Positions 1-9,186 of a stretch of 35,193 nt of DNA are shown here, piece after piece (the stretch's first letter is position 1; every line of letters begins with the position of its first letter). The position numbers and the translations under genes were made by a program. Source of the stretch: Desulfopila inferna. Its GTDB lineage: Bacteria > Desulfobacterota > Desulfobulbia > Desulfobulbales > Desulfocapsaceae. Location of the stretch: NCBI RefSeq assembly GCF_016919005.1, contig NZ_JAFFQE010000013.1, positions 1 through 35,193 of the forward strand, written 5' to 3'. The notes under the pieces are model-generated. The model did not search any database. It was not told the origin of the DNA and saw nothing but the letters and a program-made list of their open reading frames with translations.

Positions 1-527
1 CAATCGCCGGGGGGCAGCAGTTCTGCCCCCCGCTCAGCCTGCGGATATATTCATACCCTATATGGCTAGTTGTGTACAACAGGCGAGAATAGCTTCTCGC
101 CTGTGAACAGCAACAGTATACACCTCATGCTGGGGAGCCGTTGCACTTTAGAGAGATGCCCCATTAACCCTTACAGATCGCTAGGTAATGAGAATGACTG
201 ACATCCTCTCCTAACGTTCCTTAGACCTTGTCTTTGGAAAGGTAAAGTCAGCAGTTGCTCCATTTCTGATCAATCATAAGTGCTTGGCCGGCCCTGCCCT
301 CGCAGGAATAATATCAATTTTTTCGAACAGTCGCTGTGCTAGGATTGCAAGCACTTATCGTTGCTTTTTTCCAGGTACATATTGTATCTGGACTAAGAAA
401 ACATCAATACTGGCTTTCCATCCTCAACTCTTGAAATATCTGCGCTAGCCATTGGTAAGACGACCAAGATAGTATGAAAGCAGGTTGGCAGCCTGCCCGG
501 ATATGCTTCCGACCGTAACCTCCACCC
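1..527. other. Intergenic stretch with two strong hairpins and repeat A1
   Basis: No credible gene. Two near-perfect hairpins lie at the left: 8-17 pairing with 23-32 (10 bp, 5-nt loop, G/C-rich), and 79-89 pairing with 94-104 (11 bp, 4-nt loop). Neither is followed by a clear T-run on either strand, so they are not textbook terminators. Repeat A1 follows at 224-318. The remainder, up to the aminotransferase stop codon, shows nothing recognisable. Confidence 0.6.
224..318 (+). repeat. Family A intergenic repeat, copy 1
   Basis: This is one of the most complete copies. It has TCTTTGG at 231-237, the 19-nt core GCAGTTGCTCCATTTCTGA intact at 251-269, then a G/C-rich middle and the distal block CAGGAATAATATCAATT. 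It lies downstream of the - strand aminotransferase gene. Confidence 0.9.
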
Positions 528-1667
528 TTAGATAGTAGCTAACACATCAATCAATGCATCAATATCAGCACTATTGTTATAAGGCGCGAGCGAAATCCTG
601 ATGCGACCGTTACGAACTCCACAAACGATACGGTTGCGATGCAATGCATCTATTGCTTTTTCCACTGAATATTCTGAGTGCATAAGCGTGACTATATGGG
701 GTGAAGCAGACGCGTCTTCCAACGCCCGAAACGGCGTCCATCGGTGTTTGTATGAACCCTTGATCAGCCTGCGTGCGAGGGTGCGTGAATGCGCTTCAAG
801 TCGAGTTTCGCTCAAAGACAACAATTGATCAAGTGCCGTTGTGAGACCAGCTATGGAAATGTAGGACATCGTTGACTGTGTAAAGCGCCGTGCACCGGTG
901 GCGAAATGCAGCTTTGTGGCTTCAAAATCGAAAGGATTGGGGGTGCCCATCCAACCTGGAAGTAGTGGGTCTTGCTCAAGCAAATTGGGAGATATTGCCG
1001 CAAGCGCAACGCCACCATGACCGCCCAACCACTTATAGCCACTGGTGACAACCGCATCAACCTTCCAATGTTGCGAATCTATCTTCAGGATTCCTGCCGC
1101 TTGGGTTACGTCGACAACTAACCTGGCGTTTACACGAGAAGCTGCTTCGCGCAACCGGGGAATATCAACCATGGATCCAGTGGAGAACTGAACAGAGCTG
1201 ACCGCTACAACGGTTGTACGACTATCGATACAGTCGACGAGTCTATCTGTGAGATTCTCTGTTGCGATGTCATCGACAAAACGAAGGGAGCAATCATTTT
1301 CCGCCGCATATCGAATCCAAGGGCGGGTAAGGGCCGGGAAATCTGTCGATACGGTAACAATAGAACTGCTGGATGCAGGGCGGATCAAAAAGGGAAGTTG
1401 ACCGAGTAATTCGCTGGCGCTTGATAAAATCGCAAGTCGATCAGTATCGCAATTCAGGAGCCTTGCCCCGCGCTGCCGCAACGATTCTAAGAACCCAACC
1501 TCTTCTTCGTCGGTCATTCTGAGATTGCCATGACGGGCAATATTGTCAAGGAAGCTGTGCATTGACTGTACAGCTGGCTGACCAATGAGACCCAATGATG
1601 CCTGATTGAGATAGACATGGTCGCTGAGGCTTGGATAATCTGATCGATCTATGAGTGCGTTAATCAT
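528..1667 (-). CDS. Class V aminotransferase-fold PLP enzyme
   Basis: 379 aa, about the family length (cysteine desulfurase / isopenicillin-N-epimerase-like group). The pyridoxal-phosphate lysine is recognisable at residue 212 in SGYKWLGGHGG. Asp186 and Gln189 in VVDVTQAAG are the usual cofactor ring contacts. The fold therefore looks complete and active. The substrate cannot be read: no desulfurase-type catalytic Cys loop is obvious, so a C-S lyase, epimerase or decarboxylase role are all open. Start: ATG with AAGGCAAG upstream. No signal peptide, so cytoplasmic. It is followed 230 bp upstream by a separate same-strand SMR exporter gene; co-transcription is uncertain. Family assignment is confident, substrate is unknown. 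Confidence 0.85.
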   Translation of the reverse strand: MINALIDRSDYPSLSDHVYLNQASLGLIGQPAVQSMHSFLDNIARHGNLRMTDEEEVGFLESLRQRGARLLNCDTDRLAILSSASELLGQLPFLIRPASSSSIVTVSTDFPALTRPWIRYAAENDCSLRFVDDIATENLTDRLVDCIDSRTTVVAVSSVQFSTGSMVDIPRLREAASRVNARLVVDVTQAAGILKIDSQHWKVDAVVTSGYKWLGGHGGVALAAISPNLLEQDPLLPGWMGTPNPFDFEATKLHFATGARRFTQSTMSYISIAGLTTALDQLLSLSETRLEAHSRTLARRLIKGSYKHRWTPFRALEDASASPHIVTLMHSEYSVEKAIDALHRNRIVCGVRNGRIRISLAPYNNSADIDALIDVLATI

Positions 1668-1898
1668 AAAACTTGCCTTATATTAGATTCGATTCTATTG
1701 GACGAGACACCACAGCCAGCTGTCGATTAACATGCACTGTTTTTTTCACATTACCATTCTGGTGGTATAACGATTGAGCCCAGAAGCAGAAAAGGTTTCC
1801 GGTGGATATAGCTGAATGTACATTGCTCGAAATTCTCTCCCGGATAAAAAGTGCCGTCTCTTACAGTTCACTGTATCAATTGAATATAAGTTCTAAGG

Positions 1899-2216
1899 TT
1901 AAGATGAAACTAGTCTGAGGCCGAAAATCCCAGATACGATAAGTAACAAGCAAACTATTCTCATGACATCTCGTGATTCACCGAATAGAAACATACTCAT
2001 TATTGCCACTCCCACTGCACCAATGCCAGTCCATACAGCATATGCAGTACCAACTGGAATTGTCTTCATTGAAACAGACAATAGCCAGAGACTAATACCC
2101 ATAGCGGTAACGACCAGAAGCGATGGAATGAGTTTTGTAAAACCTTCAGTATATTTGAGTCCTACCGCCCATCCGCACTCAAATAAACCAGCGACTACCA
2201 AATAAATCCATGCCAT
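1899..2216 (-). CDS. sugE: SMR-family exporter, SugE/Gdx (guanidinium) type
   Basis: 105 aa with four predicted membrane helices, the standard small multidrug resistance size. The N-terminal [18 protein letters not shown] stretch carries the essential membrane Glu13 and matches the SugE/Gdx branch rather than the EmrE/Qac branch. The [16 protein letters not shown] motif in helix 3 is also typical. Gdx proteins work as dual-topology homodimers exchanging guanidinium for protons across the inner membrane. Start: ATG with AAAGGTGA 9-10 nt upstream. I looked for guanidine-I, -II and -III riboswitch signatures in the leader and did not recognise one, so control by guanidine is not supported. Only one SMR gene is present, consistent with a homodimer. 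Confidence 0.9.
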   Translation of the reverse strand: MAWIYLVVAGLFECGWAVGLKYTEGFTKLIPSLLVVTAMGISLWLLSVSMKTIPVGTAYAVWTGIGAVGVAIMSMFLFGESRDVMRIVCLLLIVSGIFGLRLVSS

Positions 2217-2460
2217 AATTCAAATCACCTTTTTTATTAATTGACTCATAAGCTCTAAGGAGCATGACTCAATCAAACATTTTCAATTTGCTGTTTCGAT
2301 CAAATCCTACACAATTAACACTATAAACGGTAGCCGATATGAGAGTAGAATCATTCATCACCACGTGTCAGAAACGGAGCAACTTTTTTGGAAGGGAGGT
2401 CGGACTTGCTCACGAAGCAGACAAAATTGTAGCAGTGTAGCAGCTTTCTTCTTCTTGAAA

Positions 2461-2550
2461 CTCTCTTTGGTAACCTTCAGTCAGCAGTTGCTCCATTTCT
2501 GACTAATTTCCTGTGACTGGCGGGACCTAACTTTTCAAGAAGTATTAACC
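2461..2550 (+). repeat. Family A intergenic repeat, copy 2
   Basis: The 19-nt core is intact at 2484-2502, preceded by TCTTTGGTAA. The distal block is diverged (AAGAAGTATTAAC). An inverted copy of the core, GTCAGAAACGGAGCAAC at 2367-2383, can pair with 2487-2503 at 16 of 17 positions, so this copy can form a long hairpin with a ~100-nt loop. Confidence 0.85.
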
Positions 2551-2727
2551 TGACAAGTTATGAGGCAAGTGACTATTGCCAGTTTGAATGTTCGCGTCGA
2601 AAATATAGTAATATCTACTTCGTTGTTTATAGAGCATCGGATCGATTCCTCTTGTTTCACTCTTCTGGTTTATGGCACATTAATGAGAGCACACTTTTAA
2701 ATGAGTTGGGCTCATAGGATTCAATTT

Positions 2728-2784
2728 CTAGGACTTAAGCATCCGTCGAGATACCATAACGTGGCCTAAATTCCACTTCATCAT
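2728..2784 (-). pseudogene. 18-codon ORF with very strong SD; possible gene stub
   Basis: GGGGGGAGG stands 4-7 nt before a doubled ATG. The frame reads MMKWNLGHVMVSRRMLKS and then stops. Such a strong ribosome site in front of so short a frame suggests the 5' stub of a gene truncated near repeat A2, or a leader or small peptide. No family is recognised. Confidence 0.25.
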
Positions 2785-2951
2785 GTTACCTCCCCCCAGA
2801 TTTTTTTCAAATCTTTCAGAAAGGCATCACCGGTACTTACTGATTTGCCTTAAAAGTCAGCTGTATTAGCCTGGGTCGTATTTTTCTCCACTATGGCTTC
2901 CTTTTTATCCTAAAAGTCAATAGTATTTATTTATAACCTTGAGAGGTCTCC

Positions 2952-4658
2952 ATGGAGAAAAATGAAACACACAGCAGTCCGCAGGATACCGAGCTGCTTT
3001 CTTTGCGGAAGCAAATCGATGAACTGCAGGAGGAGATAAATACATTAAAACTGCACCATGATGTGAAACAAACTGGCGATAGACAAAAAACGTCCTGGTC
3101 AGCTGATTATCTCCACTCACTGCTACATGGTATTCCCGACTTGATCTGGCTGAAAGATCCGGATGGTATCTACCTCAATTGCAATTCTGCATTCGAAAAA
3201 TTCTTCGGTGCAAGAGAATCAGAAATCGCCGGAAAAACCGACTACGACTTTGTTTCTAAAGAACTGGCAGACTTTTTTAAAGCCCACGACCTCAGGGCAA
3301 TGGAGTCGGGTAAACCAAGCATCAATGAAGAGTGGCTTACCTTTGCCAGCGATGGTTATCATGGCCTCTTTGAAACCATCAAAACGCCTATGCTAGACCG
3401 AAATGGCTGCCTCATTGGAGTTCTTGGCATCGCCAGAGACATAACAGAAAGAAAACAGACAGAGGCCCAGTTGATTGACATGAAGGATCAGGCTGAGGCC
3501 GCTAGCAAAGTGAAATCCGAATTTCTGGCCAACATGAGCCATGAAATACGAACCCCGCTGAACGGTGCTCTTACTATGCTGGAAGTACTGAAAACCACGC
3601 CATTGAGCATTGAGCAGGCTGAATACCTGCGGGCTGTGGACAAATCTCTCCAGCGTCTCAATCGACTACTTGCCGACATACTTGATATAACCAAAATCGA
3701 GGCTGGAAAACTCAAGATCGAGGAAGCTGAATTTCATGTAAAAAACCTAGAACAGGACATTATCGAACTCTTCGACCAGGCGACCAAAGCCCGAGGAAAT
3801 ATATTGGAGTTTTTGTGGTCAGGGAACATACCAGAAGTACTCATCGGGGACGCAGTCCGATTAAGGCAAATCCTTTTCAACCTCGTTGGCAATGCCATTA
3901 AATTCACCGAAAACGGAAAAATTGGCATCGAAATCTCATTTTCGTCCAAGAACGACTCTCCCATCTATATGCACATCGTTGTCAGTGATACAGGAGTTGG
4001 CATTACCGACGAACAGATTAAAGACATTTTTGAATCGTTCGTTCAGGCAGAAGAAAGCTATGCTCGACGATTCCAGGGTGTCGGCCTTGGACTTTCCATC
4101 GTCCGCAGACTTGTTCACTTGATGCAAGGGGAGTTGGCCATCGACAACGGCGACAAGCACGGAACAACCATGTACCTTTCTCTGCCGTTCACTATTACCC
4201 AAAAAACCTATTCAAGTGTGAAGCGGGTCCAAGAAGGCTCGGCAGGAGAGCAAATCCAATCCCTAAACATTCTCTTGGCAGAAGATGAAAAGATAAGCTC
4301 GTTCGCCACCAAGAAGATGCTGGAGAAATACGGTCATAGAGTTACCTGTGCCCAAAACGGTCTTGAGGTAATACAGTACCTTTCGGCTGAACAATTTGAC
4401 CTCATTCTAATGGACATCCAAATGCCGCTCATGGACGGCGTAGAAGCAACCAAAAAGATACGAACATCTAAAGAGTTGGGGCGCAAGACCAAGACTCCTA
4501 TCATTGCAATGACAGCTTACTCTATGATCGGCGATAGGGAAAAATTTATGGATGCTGGAATGAACGATTATGTTGCCAAGCCAGTCAACATGAATGTGAT
4601 CAACGAAGTACTCACGCGTCTCCAGAAAAACTTGAAGCACGACCAAGACTGCAAATGA
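2952..4658 (+). CDS. Cytoplasmic PAS hybrid histidine kinase with receiver domain
   Basis: 568 aa with no membrane segment or signal peptide. Order: short coiled coil (12-36), PAS/PAC domain (~52-170, ending GIARDITERKQ), HisKA with phospho-accepting His197 in FLANMSHEIRTPLNG, HATPase_c with N box (Asn310/Asn314), G1 SDTGVGI (345-351) and G2 GVGLGLSI (376-383), then a receiver domain (~438-555) with acidic pair Asp445/Glu446, phosphorylation site Asp488, Thr521 and Lys543. All catalytic residues are present. No output or HPt domain is encoded and no partner regulator is nearby, so phosphotransfer must go to a protein elsewhere, or the receiver is a phosphate sink. Start: ATG with GAGAGG 7 nt upstream. 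It is the only gene in its repeat interval. Confidence 0.93.
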   Translation: MEKNETHSSPQDTELLSLRKQIDELQEEINTLKLHHDVKQTGDRQKTSWSADYLHSLLHGIPDLIWLKDPDGIYLNCNSAFEKFFGARESEIAGKTDYDFVSKELADFFKAHDLRAMESGKPSINEEWLTFASDGYHGLFETIKTPMLDRNGCLIGVLGIARDITERKQTEAQLIDMKDQAEAASKVKSEFLANMSHEIRTPLNGALTMLEVLKTTPLSIEQAEYLRAVDKSLQRLNRLLADILDITKIEAGKLKIEEAEFHVKNLEQDIIELFDQATKARGNILEFLWSGNIPEVLIGDAVRLRQILFNLVGNAIKFTENGKIGIEISFSSKNDSPIYMHIVVSDTGVGITDEQIKDIFESFVQAEESYARRFQGVGLGLSIVRRLVHLMQGELAIDNGDKHGTTMYLSLPFTITQKTYSSVKRVQEGSAGEQIQSLNILLAEDEKISSFATKKMLEKYGHRVTCAQNGLEVIQYLSAEQFDLILMDIQMPLMDGVEATKKIRTSKELGRKTKTPIIAMTAYSMIGDREKFMDAGMNDYVAKPVNMNVINEVLTRLQKNLKHDQDCK

Positions 4659-4684
4659 TAAGGTCGGATCTTAGCATTTAATCA

Positions 4685-4773
4685 TTATCTTTGGTTATCT
4701 CCTGTTTATAGCTGCTCCATTTCTGTACAATTCTCTGTGCTCAGCCGGTCCTATCCTCTCAGGAATATCAATT
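4685..4773 (+). repeat. Family A intergenic repeat, copy 3
   Basis: ATCTTTGGTTA start; core at 4708-4726 matches 15 of 19. The middle and distal parts are among the best preserved (CAGCCGGTCCTATCCTCTC, then AGGAATATCAATT). It lies 27 bp after the kinase stop codon. Confidence 0.9.
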
Positions 4774-4994
4774 ATGCGTGTTTAAAATTATCTTTACATT
4801 ACCAAGTACAACACTGCATCCGTATGGGATGCAAAGAGTTCTTCAAAATCGTCCGAGGCATTTTGCCACGGCTAGATCTGTAAAAAGTCATGCAATGGAA
4901 CAAACCTATCTTGATGTGAATTGATAACTCCATCCCCACTTTTTTCATCATCGTCCAAGCAGCGACTCAAAACGATCCAGTGTAGGAAAAGCAG

Positions 4995-5027
4995 AAGCCG
5001 TTCCGGGAATTACCAGGAACGGCTTTT
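4995..5027. terminator. Bidirectional intrinsic terminator
   Basis: A 10-bp perfect stem (AAGCCGTTCC at 4995-5004, GGAACGGCTT at 5016-5025) with an 11-nt loop. TTTT trails on the + side, and a T-rich TCTGCTTTTCC follows on the - side. It lies ~90 bp past the end of the chemoreceptor gene, so it most likely ends that transcript. It could also stop read-through from the histidine kinase. Confidence 0.75.
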
Positions 5028-5116
5028 AGTGATGGGTCTCTGTTATGGATCAGAGGATAATATGACGATCCTGCCCATCATCGGACAGGACGCTGTCGTC
5101 ACATTCTGTTTTCAGA

Positions 5117-7123
5117 TCAAACCTTAAAGCTGCCGACGATTTTATTCAACTCGTTGGAACTATGAAGAAGGTGTTCGGCACTCTGTTTTACCTCGTTGCT
5201 GCTATCAGAAATTGACTTGGCAGCGTTGGAAACCTCGGTAATATCCTGTGTTATATCCGATGCTACCGTCGAACTCTGATTGACGTTTTCGTTCACCTCC
5301 TGAATACCCTGGCTTGCCTGAGAGATATTATTGGCAATCTCCTGTGTGGCTGCCGTCTGTTCTTCAACGGCTGTGGCAATGGTTCCCACAATATCGTTGA
5401 CGCCACCGATGATTTTGGAAATCTCGGTTATCTCACTCTCGGTAGAACTGGAGGTGCTCTGCACATCTTCGATCAAGTTCTTGATATCCAAGGTAGCCTC
5501 AGCGGTTTGCTTAGCCAGTTCCTTAATCTCATTGGCTACGACAGCAAAGCCTTTGCCTGCTTCACCAGCCCTGGCAGCCTCTATCGTGGCATTAAGGGCA
5601 AGCAGATTGGTCTGCTCCGATATTTCAGTGATGGTCTCGGTTACTTTGCCGATCTTATTGGCTGCCTGACCAAGTTCACTCATTTTCTCATAGGCGCTAT
5701 TGGCCTGGCCTACTGCCTGTGATGAGACATTCCTGGCCTTCTCGGCATTTTCTGCAATTTCATTGATGGTCGAACTCATCTGCTCGGCCGCGGTGGCAAC
5801 CATGGAAGCGTTGGTTGCCGACTCCTCCATGGCAGCAGCAACCGTATTGAGGTTGGCGCTCATTTCCTCTGAAGCCGTAGCCACATTGTTGGATCTCTGG
5901 GCAGTGTCTTCAGCACTGGCTAGGAGATTTGCCGAAATACCCGAAAGCTGACTGGAGTTGCTGGCCACACCATTTGAATTATCAGCGATCTGTTTAATAA
6001 TGCCCTGTAGCTTATCGAGAAAGGTGTTGAGCCACATAGCCATCTCGCCCACTTCGTCCTTGGAGTTTACTTCAAGACGCTTGGTGAGATCGCCTTCACC
6101 CTCGGCTATATCCTTGAGTCCGGCAACAGCAGCATTGATCGGTCTGGTGATATTTTTGGAGACAAAGAAGACCAGAACACCGACTATTAGCATCGATAAA
6201 ATAACAGTTATGATCAGACTGTTACGAATGGTATGCGGAGTTTCTAGGAATTCATCTTTATCCTGGGTGATGCCGACACTCCAGCCTTTAAGCGGGACCG
6301 GGGCAAAGCCTGAGATTTTGGCGGTGCCTTTGAAAACATAGTCTTCCACACCGGCTTTGCCGGAAGTCATGGTACTGCTGATCTCCTCCATTCCTTCAAG
6401 TGTTGTCACATCCAACTCGAGAATGAACTCATCTTTGGGGTGAGCGATGATGACCCCATCTTTATTGATCATCCAGCCGTAGCCTGTTTTACCGACCTTG
6501 ACTCCGGAAACTTTGTCAATCAACGCCTCAGCTTTAATGGACATGCCGAAAACTCCCAGGAATTCATCTGTTGCCGATAAAACTGGGGCACAGGCGACAT
6601 AGATCAGTTTCCCCGTCGATTTGGAGCGGACAATATCACCAATCACGGCATGTTTGGTACGTTTCGCCTCTTGGAAGTAGCCGCGGGTATTAATATTGGA
6701 GCCCTTGTACTCCTTACCGCTTGCCAACTCCCCGGTGAGCAGCAGTCCCTCCTCATTGGTGACGAAAATACCCAGGAAACGATCATCAAGGACTTTATAT
6801 TTTTTCTTCATTTCCTGACGGAGCATGGAAAGCTCGGCAGCAGAAGCGGCGGCGCCCTGATTTTTCACCTTTTTCAGGGTTTCAATAACGTGATAGCCGG
6901 TGGCGAAAGCGGCCGCAATTTCCGCCTCGAGTTCGAGAGAAGACTCGAGGATGGCTGCGATTTCATGAGCCTGACCGGCTGCATTTTCATGGCCTACTTC
7001 GAGTAGAGCATTGGTTGATTTACTTATGGAGATAAGTCCAACCACAATAAGCGGAAGCAATACCAGTATACAACCGCCGGCTACGAGTCTGAAGGAAATG
7101 GATTTCATGTTGATTTTGGCCAT
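5117..7123 (-). CDS. Methyl-accepting chemotaxis protein with periplasmic Cache domain
   Basis: 668 aa. Order: inner-membrane helix ~15-35, large periplasmic double-Cache sensor (~40-295, with conserved-looking [19 protein letters not shown] and [19 protein letters not shown]), second helix ~303-325, HAMP (~328-380), then the long cytoplasmic signalling coiled coil with the hairpin tip [22 protein letters not shown]. It senses a small ligand outside and controls CheA. There is no C-terminal CheR-docking pentapeptide. Start: I chose the ATG at 7123 because GGAGAG lies 6 nt upstream. An in-frame TTG 24 nt further out would add eight residues without a ribosome site. Alone in its interval; no che genes nearby, so it must serve a chemotaxis array encoded elsewhere. 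Ligand not predictable. Confidence 0.95.
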   Translation of the reverse strand: MAKINMKSISFRLVAGGCILVLLPLIVVGLISISKSTNALLEVGHENAAGQAHEIAAILESSLELEAEIAAAFATGYHVIETLKKVKNQGAAASAAELSMLRQEMKKKYKVLDDRFLGIFVTNEEGLLLTGELASGKEYKGSNINTRGYFQEAKRTKHAVIGDIVRSKSTGKLIYVACAPVLSATDEFLGVFGMSIKAEALIDKVSGVKVGKTGYGWMINKDGVIIAHPKDEFILELDVTTLEGMEEISSTMTSGKAGVEDYVFKGTAKISGFAPVPLKGWSVGITQDKDEFLETPHTIRNSLIITVILSMLIVGVLVFFVSKNITRPINAAVAGLKDIAEGEGDLTKRLEVNSKDEVGEMAMWLNTFLDKLQGIIKQIADNSNGVASNSSQLSGISANLLASAEDTAQRSNNVATASEEMSANLNTVAAAMEESATNASMVATAAEQMSSTINEIAENAEKARNVSSQAVGQANSAYEKMSELGQAANKIGKVTETITEISEQTNLLALNATIEAARAGEAGKGFAVVANEIKELAKQTAEATLDIKNLIEDVQSTSSSTESEITEISKIIGGVNDIVGTIATAVEEQTAATQEIANNISQASQGIQEVNENVNQSSTVASDITQDITEVSNAAKSISDSSNEVKQSAEHLLHSSNELNKIVGSFKV

Positions 7124-7628
7124 ACTACTCTCCGAATTAAAGTTCAAGTTTGAAATTAATTACCATTGATGATTTTCATTACATGGATATCGTCAGGACA
7201 ATGTCAAATCTAAAGCTCTTTTTAGAAGATACAGAGGATAATCGGAACAGATTTGTTTTCTCATGTGATCAGAACTATTTCGCATCAAGTTTGAATATCA
7301 GACAGTTCGATGTTACATATTCTTTGGTAAGTTATGGTCTGCATTTACTCCATTTCCGATCAATTCTCAGGTTTTAGCCGAGTTTCTTCTATCAGGAAAT
7401 ATCAACTCGCTCTGACAGATTTTTCTTGCCACTTGCCAATTGTAAGGTCTGGAGTTTGGTTAACAATATTGGGTAATTTGAAAAAAGCCAAAGAAACATG
7501 AAAAGCCTGGATTAAAGGACAACAATTGGCTATTTTTTTATAGAACATTCAGTAAAAGATCATTTTTCTATTTATCATTAAGGTGTTGAGTACGACTCAA
7601 AAATAACAGGCAAACCTAGTGAGGTTGT
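7124..7628. other. Intergenic region with repeat A4
   Basis: 505 bp between two divergent genes, so it must hold both promoters. Repeat A4 occupies the middle. No convincing promoter hexamers were picked out, and no gene is credible. Confidence 0.5.
7318..7410 (+). repeat. Family A intergenic repeat, copy 4
   Basis: Begins TTCTTTGGTAAG; core at 7341-7359 matches 16 of 19; ends ATCAGGAAATATCAACTC. It is followed by CTGACA and a TTGCCA motif that also follow copies 2 and 5. Confidence 0.88.
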
Positions 7629-8795
7629 ATGATCGATGAAAGAACATTGAATAACAGTAAAGAACGCTTCAATATTTTCGACAACACCCCTACAATGAAA
7701 GCGGTTTTAACTACAGGCAACGGTGGATACGATAAGCTTGAGTATCGGGATGTTCCGATCCCCAAACCAGTACAGGGCGAAGTGCTCGTTCAAGTATTGG
7801 CCGCCGGCGTCAACAATACGGAAATAAACACCCGCCTTGGCTGGTATTCTTCCTCGGTAAAGACCGGAACAGAAGATCTTGGTAGCGATGATGATGAGAG
7901 CAGCAGACAAAAAGCAGACGGAGGCTGGAACGAGGCGACACCGTTTCCGTTCATTCAGGGCACCGACTGTTGTGGAAAAATTGTTGCCGTCGGCGCCGGA
8001 GTAGATGGAGGCATTATTGGCTCCAGGATATTGATTCGGTCCTGCAGTCGCACCAAAGGTTGGGATAATCTGGAAAATATCTGGATTGCTTCGGATTTTG
8101 ATGGAGCATTTGCTCAGTTCGTCAAGATAGCAGCTGAAGAAGTCTTTCTGGTAAATTGCGATTGGACGGACGCTGAACTCGGCACAATTCCGTGTGCCTA
8201 TGGCACAGCCGAAAACATGATCCATCGTGCTAAAGTAACCGATACTGACCATGTACTGGTAGCCGGAGCATCCGGCGGGATAGGCTCCGCTGTAGTGCAG
8301 CTGGTAAAACGTCGGGGGGCAACGGTTACCGCTATTGCAGGAAAAGACAAGATGGAAGCTGTGCGGGAAATAGGTGCTGACAGGATCATTGAACGCGGCG
8401 ATGATATTGTTGAAGCACTTGGCGAGAAATCGGTAAATGTGGTAATCGACAACGTGGCTGGCTCGGCATTCGACGAGATGATGCGGGTATTGAAAAGGGG
8501 TGGCCGTTATGCTTCTTCCGGTGCAATCGCCGGTCCTCTGGTCTCACTCGACATGCGGTTATTTTATCTCAAAGACTTGACGCTCATAGGATGCACCGCA
8601 TGGGATGAACCAGTATTCCCTAATCTAATTTCCTATATCGAAAAAGGTGAAATCAAGCCTCTGCTGGCCAAGGCCTTTCCACTCGAAAAAATAGCCGAGG
8701 CCCAGCAGGAGTTCACTAAAAAGGCCCATGTTGGTAAATTGGTACTTATTCCACCCCCTCTTACCATAGAACAACAGGAACTTTTCAACAGCTGA
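7629..8795 (+). CDS. Zinc-type alcohol dehydrogenase / quinone oxidoreductase-like MDR enzyme
   Basis: 388 aa medium-chain dehydrogenase/reductase. An N-terminal GroES-like catalytic domain begins at MKAVLTTGNGGYDKLEYRDV (residue 23). The Rossmann fold carries the dinucleotide loop VAGASGGIGSAVVQLVKRRG (~213-232) and the later GGRYASSGAIAGP strand. An insertion around residues 75-105, rich in acidic and polar residues, is longer than in simple quinone reductases. The full zinc-ligand set is not evident, so a zinc-free NAD(P)H-dependent reductase is likely; the substrate is unknown. Start: ATG at 7629 has GAGG 7 nt upstream. The internal Met23 would remove an N-terminal extension but lacks a ribosome site. 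Single gene in its interval. Confidence 0.85.
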   Translation: MIDERTLNNSKERFNIFDNTPTMKAVLTTGNGGYDKLEYRDVPIPKPVQGEVLVQVLAAGVNNTEINTRLGWYSSSVKTGTEDLGSDDDESSRQKADGGWNEATPFPFIQGTDCCGKIVAVGAGVDGGIIGSRILIRSCSRTKGWDNLENIWIASDFDGAFAQFVKIAAEEVFLVNCDWTDAELGTIPCAYGTAENMIHRAKVTDTDHVLVAGASGGIGSAVVQLVKRRGATVTAIAGKDKMEAVREIGADRIIERGDDIVEALGEKSVNVVIDNVAGSAFDEMMRVLKRGGRYASSGAIAGPLVSLDMRLFYLKDLTLIGCTAWDEPVFPNLISYIEKGEIKPLLAKAFPLEKIAEAQQEFTKKAHVGKLVLIPPPLTIEQQELFNS

Positions 8796-9186
8796 TTTGG
8801 GATTTTAAGGTAGTGGCACAACCACCAGAGAAGCATAATAAGAAATAATCCATTACATTATCTTTAGATATTTTTAATTTGCAGTTACTCCATTCTTTAA
8901 CAATCTCCATGATATTAAAGAGTTGAACTTCACAGGAAGTATCTTAAGCTGACACGGTTGAGAAGTTTATAAAGTTGCCAATGTACATCATAAAATTGGT
9001 TTGCTCGAGTGTGCTTCCTGGTTTTGAAAAGCCTGCTCGTGAGCAAAAAGACAATAACCGTCTTCTAAAAGAGCTTGAACGGCTGGTGGACCAATAAAGT
9101 CTAAAATATTTGTGATTACGGGTTTTTTTCTGTTCATTTATCCTTACTCCTTAATGTAGAAAGTCCGATCTGTACAAGTTTTATAT
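8796..9186. other. Intergenic region with repeat A5 and a short coding-like remnant
   Basis: 390 bp between converging genes. It holds repeat A5, then a B-like sequence (GTTGCCAATGT at about 8974). A 38-codon + frame at 8981-9097 ends in a hydrophilic, helix-like tail (EKPAREQKDNNRLLKELERL) that reads like the C-terminal remnant of a protein, but it has no ribosome site. Confidence 0.4.
8857..8949 (+). repeat. Family A intergenic repeat, copy 5
   Basis: TATCTTTAG start; core at 8881-8899 matches 15 of 19; distal block CACAGGAAGTATC. One of the more diverged copies. Confidence 0.8.

Larger units (their letters stand above)
2217..2951. other. Intergenic region with repeat A2 and a short - strand ORF stub
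   Basis: 734 bp without a full gene. Contents: repeat A2 with an upstream inverted arm (2367-2383), the 18-codon ORF at 2728-2784, and two direct repeats (2848-2868 and 2908-2928, 15 of 21 identical, sharing TAAAAGTCA) just ahead of the histidine kinase. The direct repeats are plausible regulator sites but no promoter is clear. Confidence 0.5.
4659..5116. other. Intergenic region between kinase and chemoreceptor
   Basis: 457 bp between two converging genes. It holds repeat A3 immediately after the kinase stop, a small 6-bp hairpin at 4816-4832, and the bidirectional terminator at 4995-5027. No credible gene. Confidence 0.6.

Noticed and set aside
2217-2400. Guanidine riboswitch ahead of the SugE/Gdx gene
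   Set aside because: No ACGR hairpin pair or other recognised guanidine-I/II/III signature could be found in the leader.
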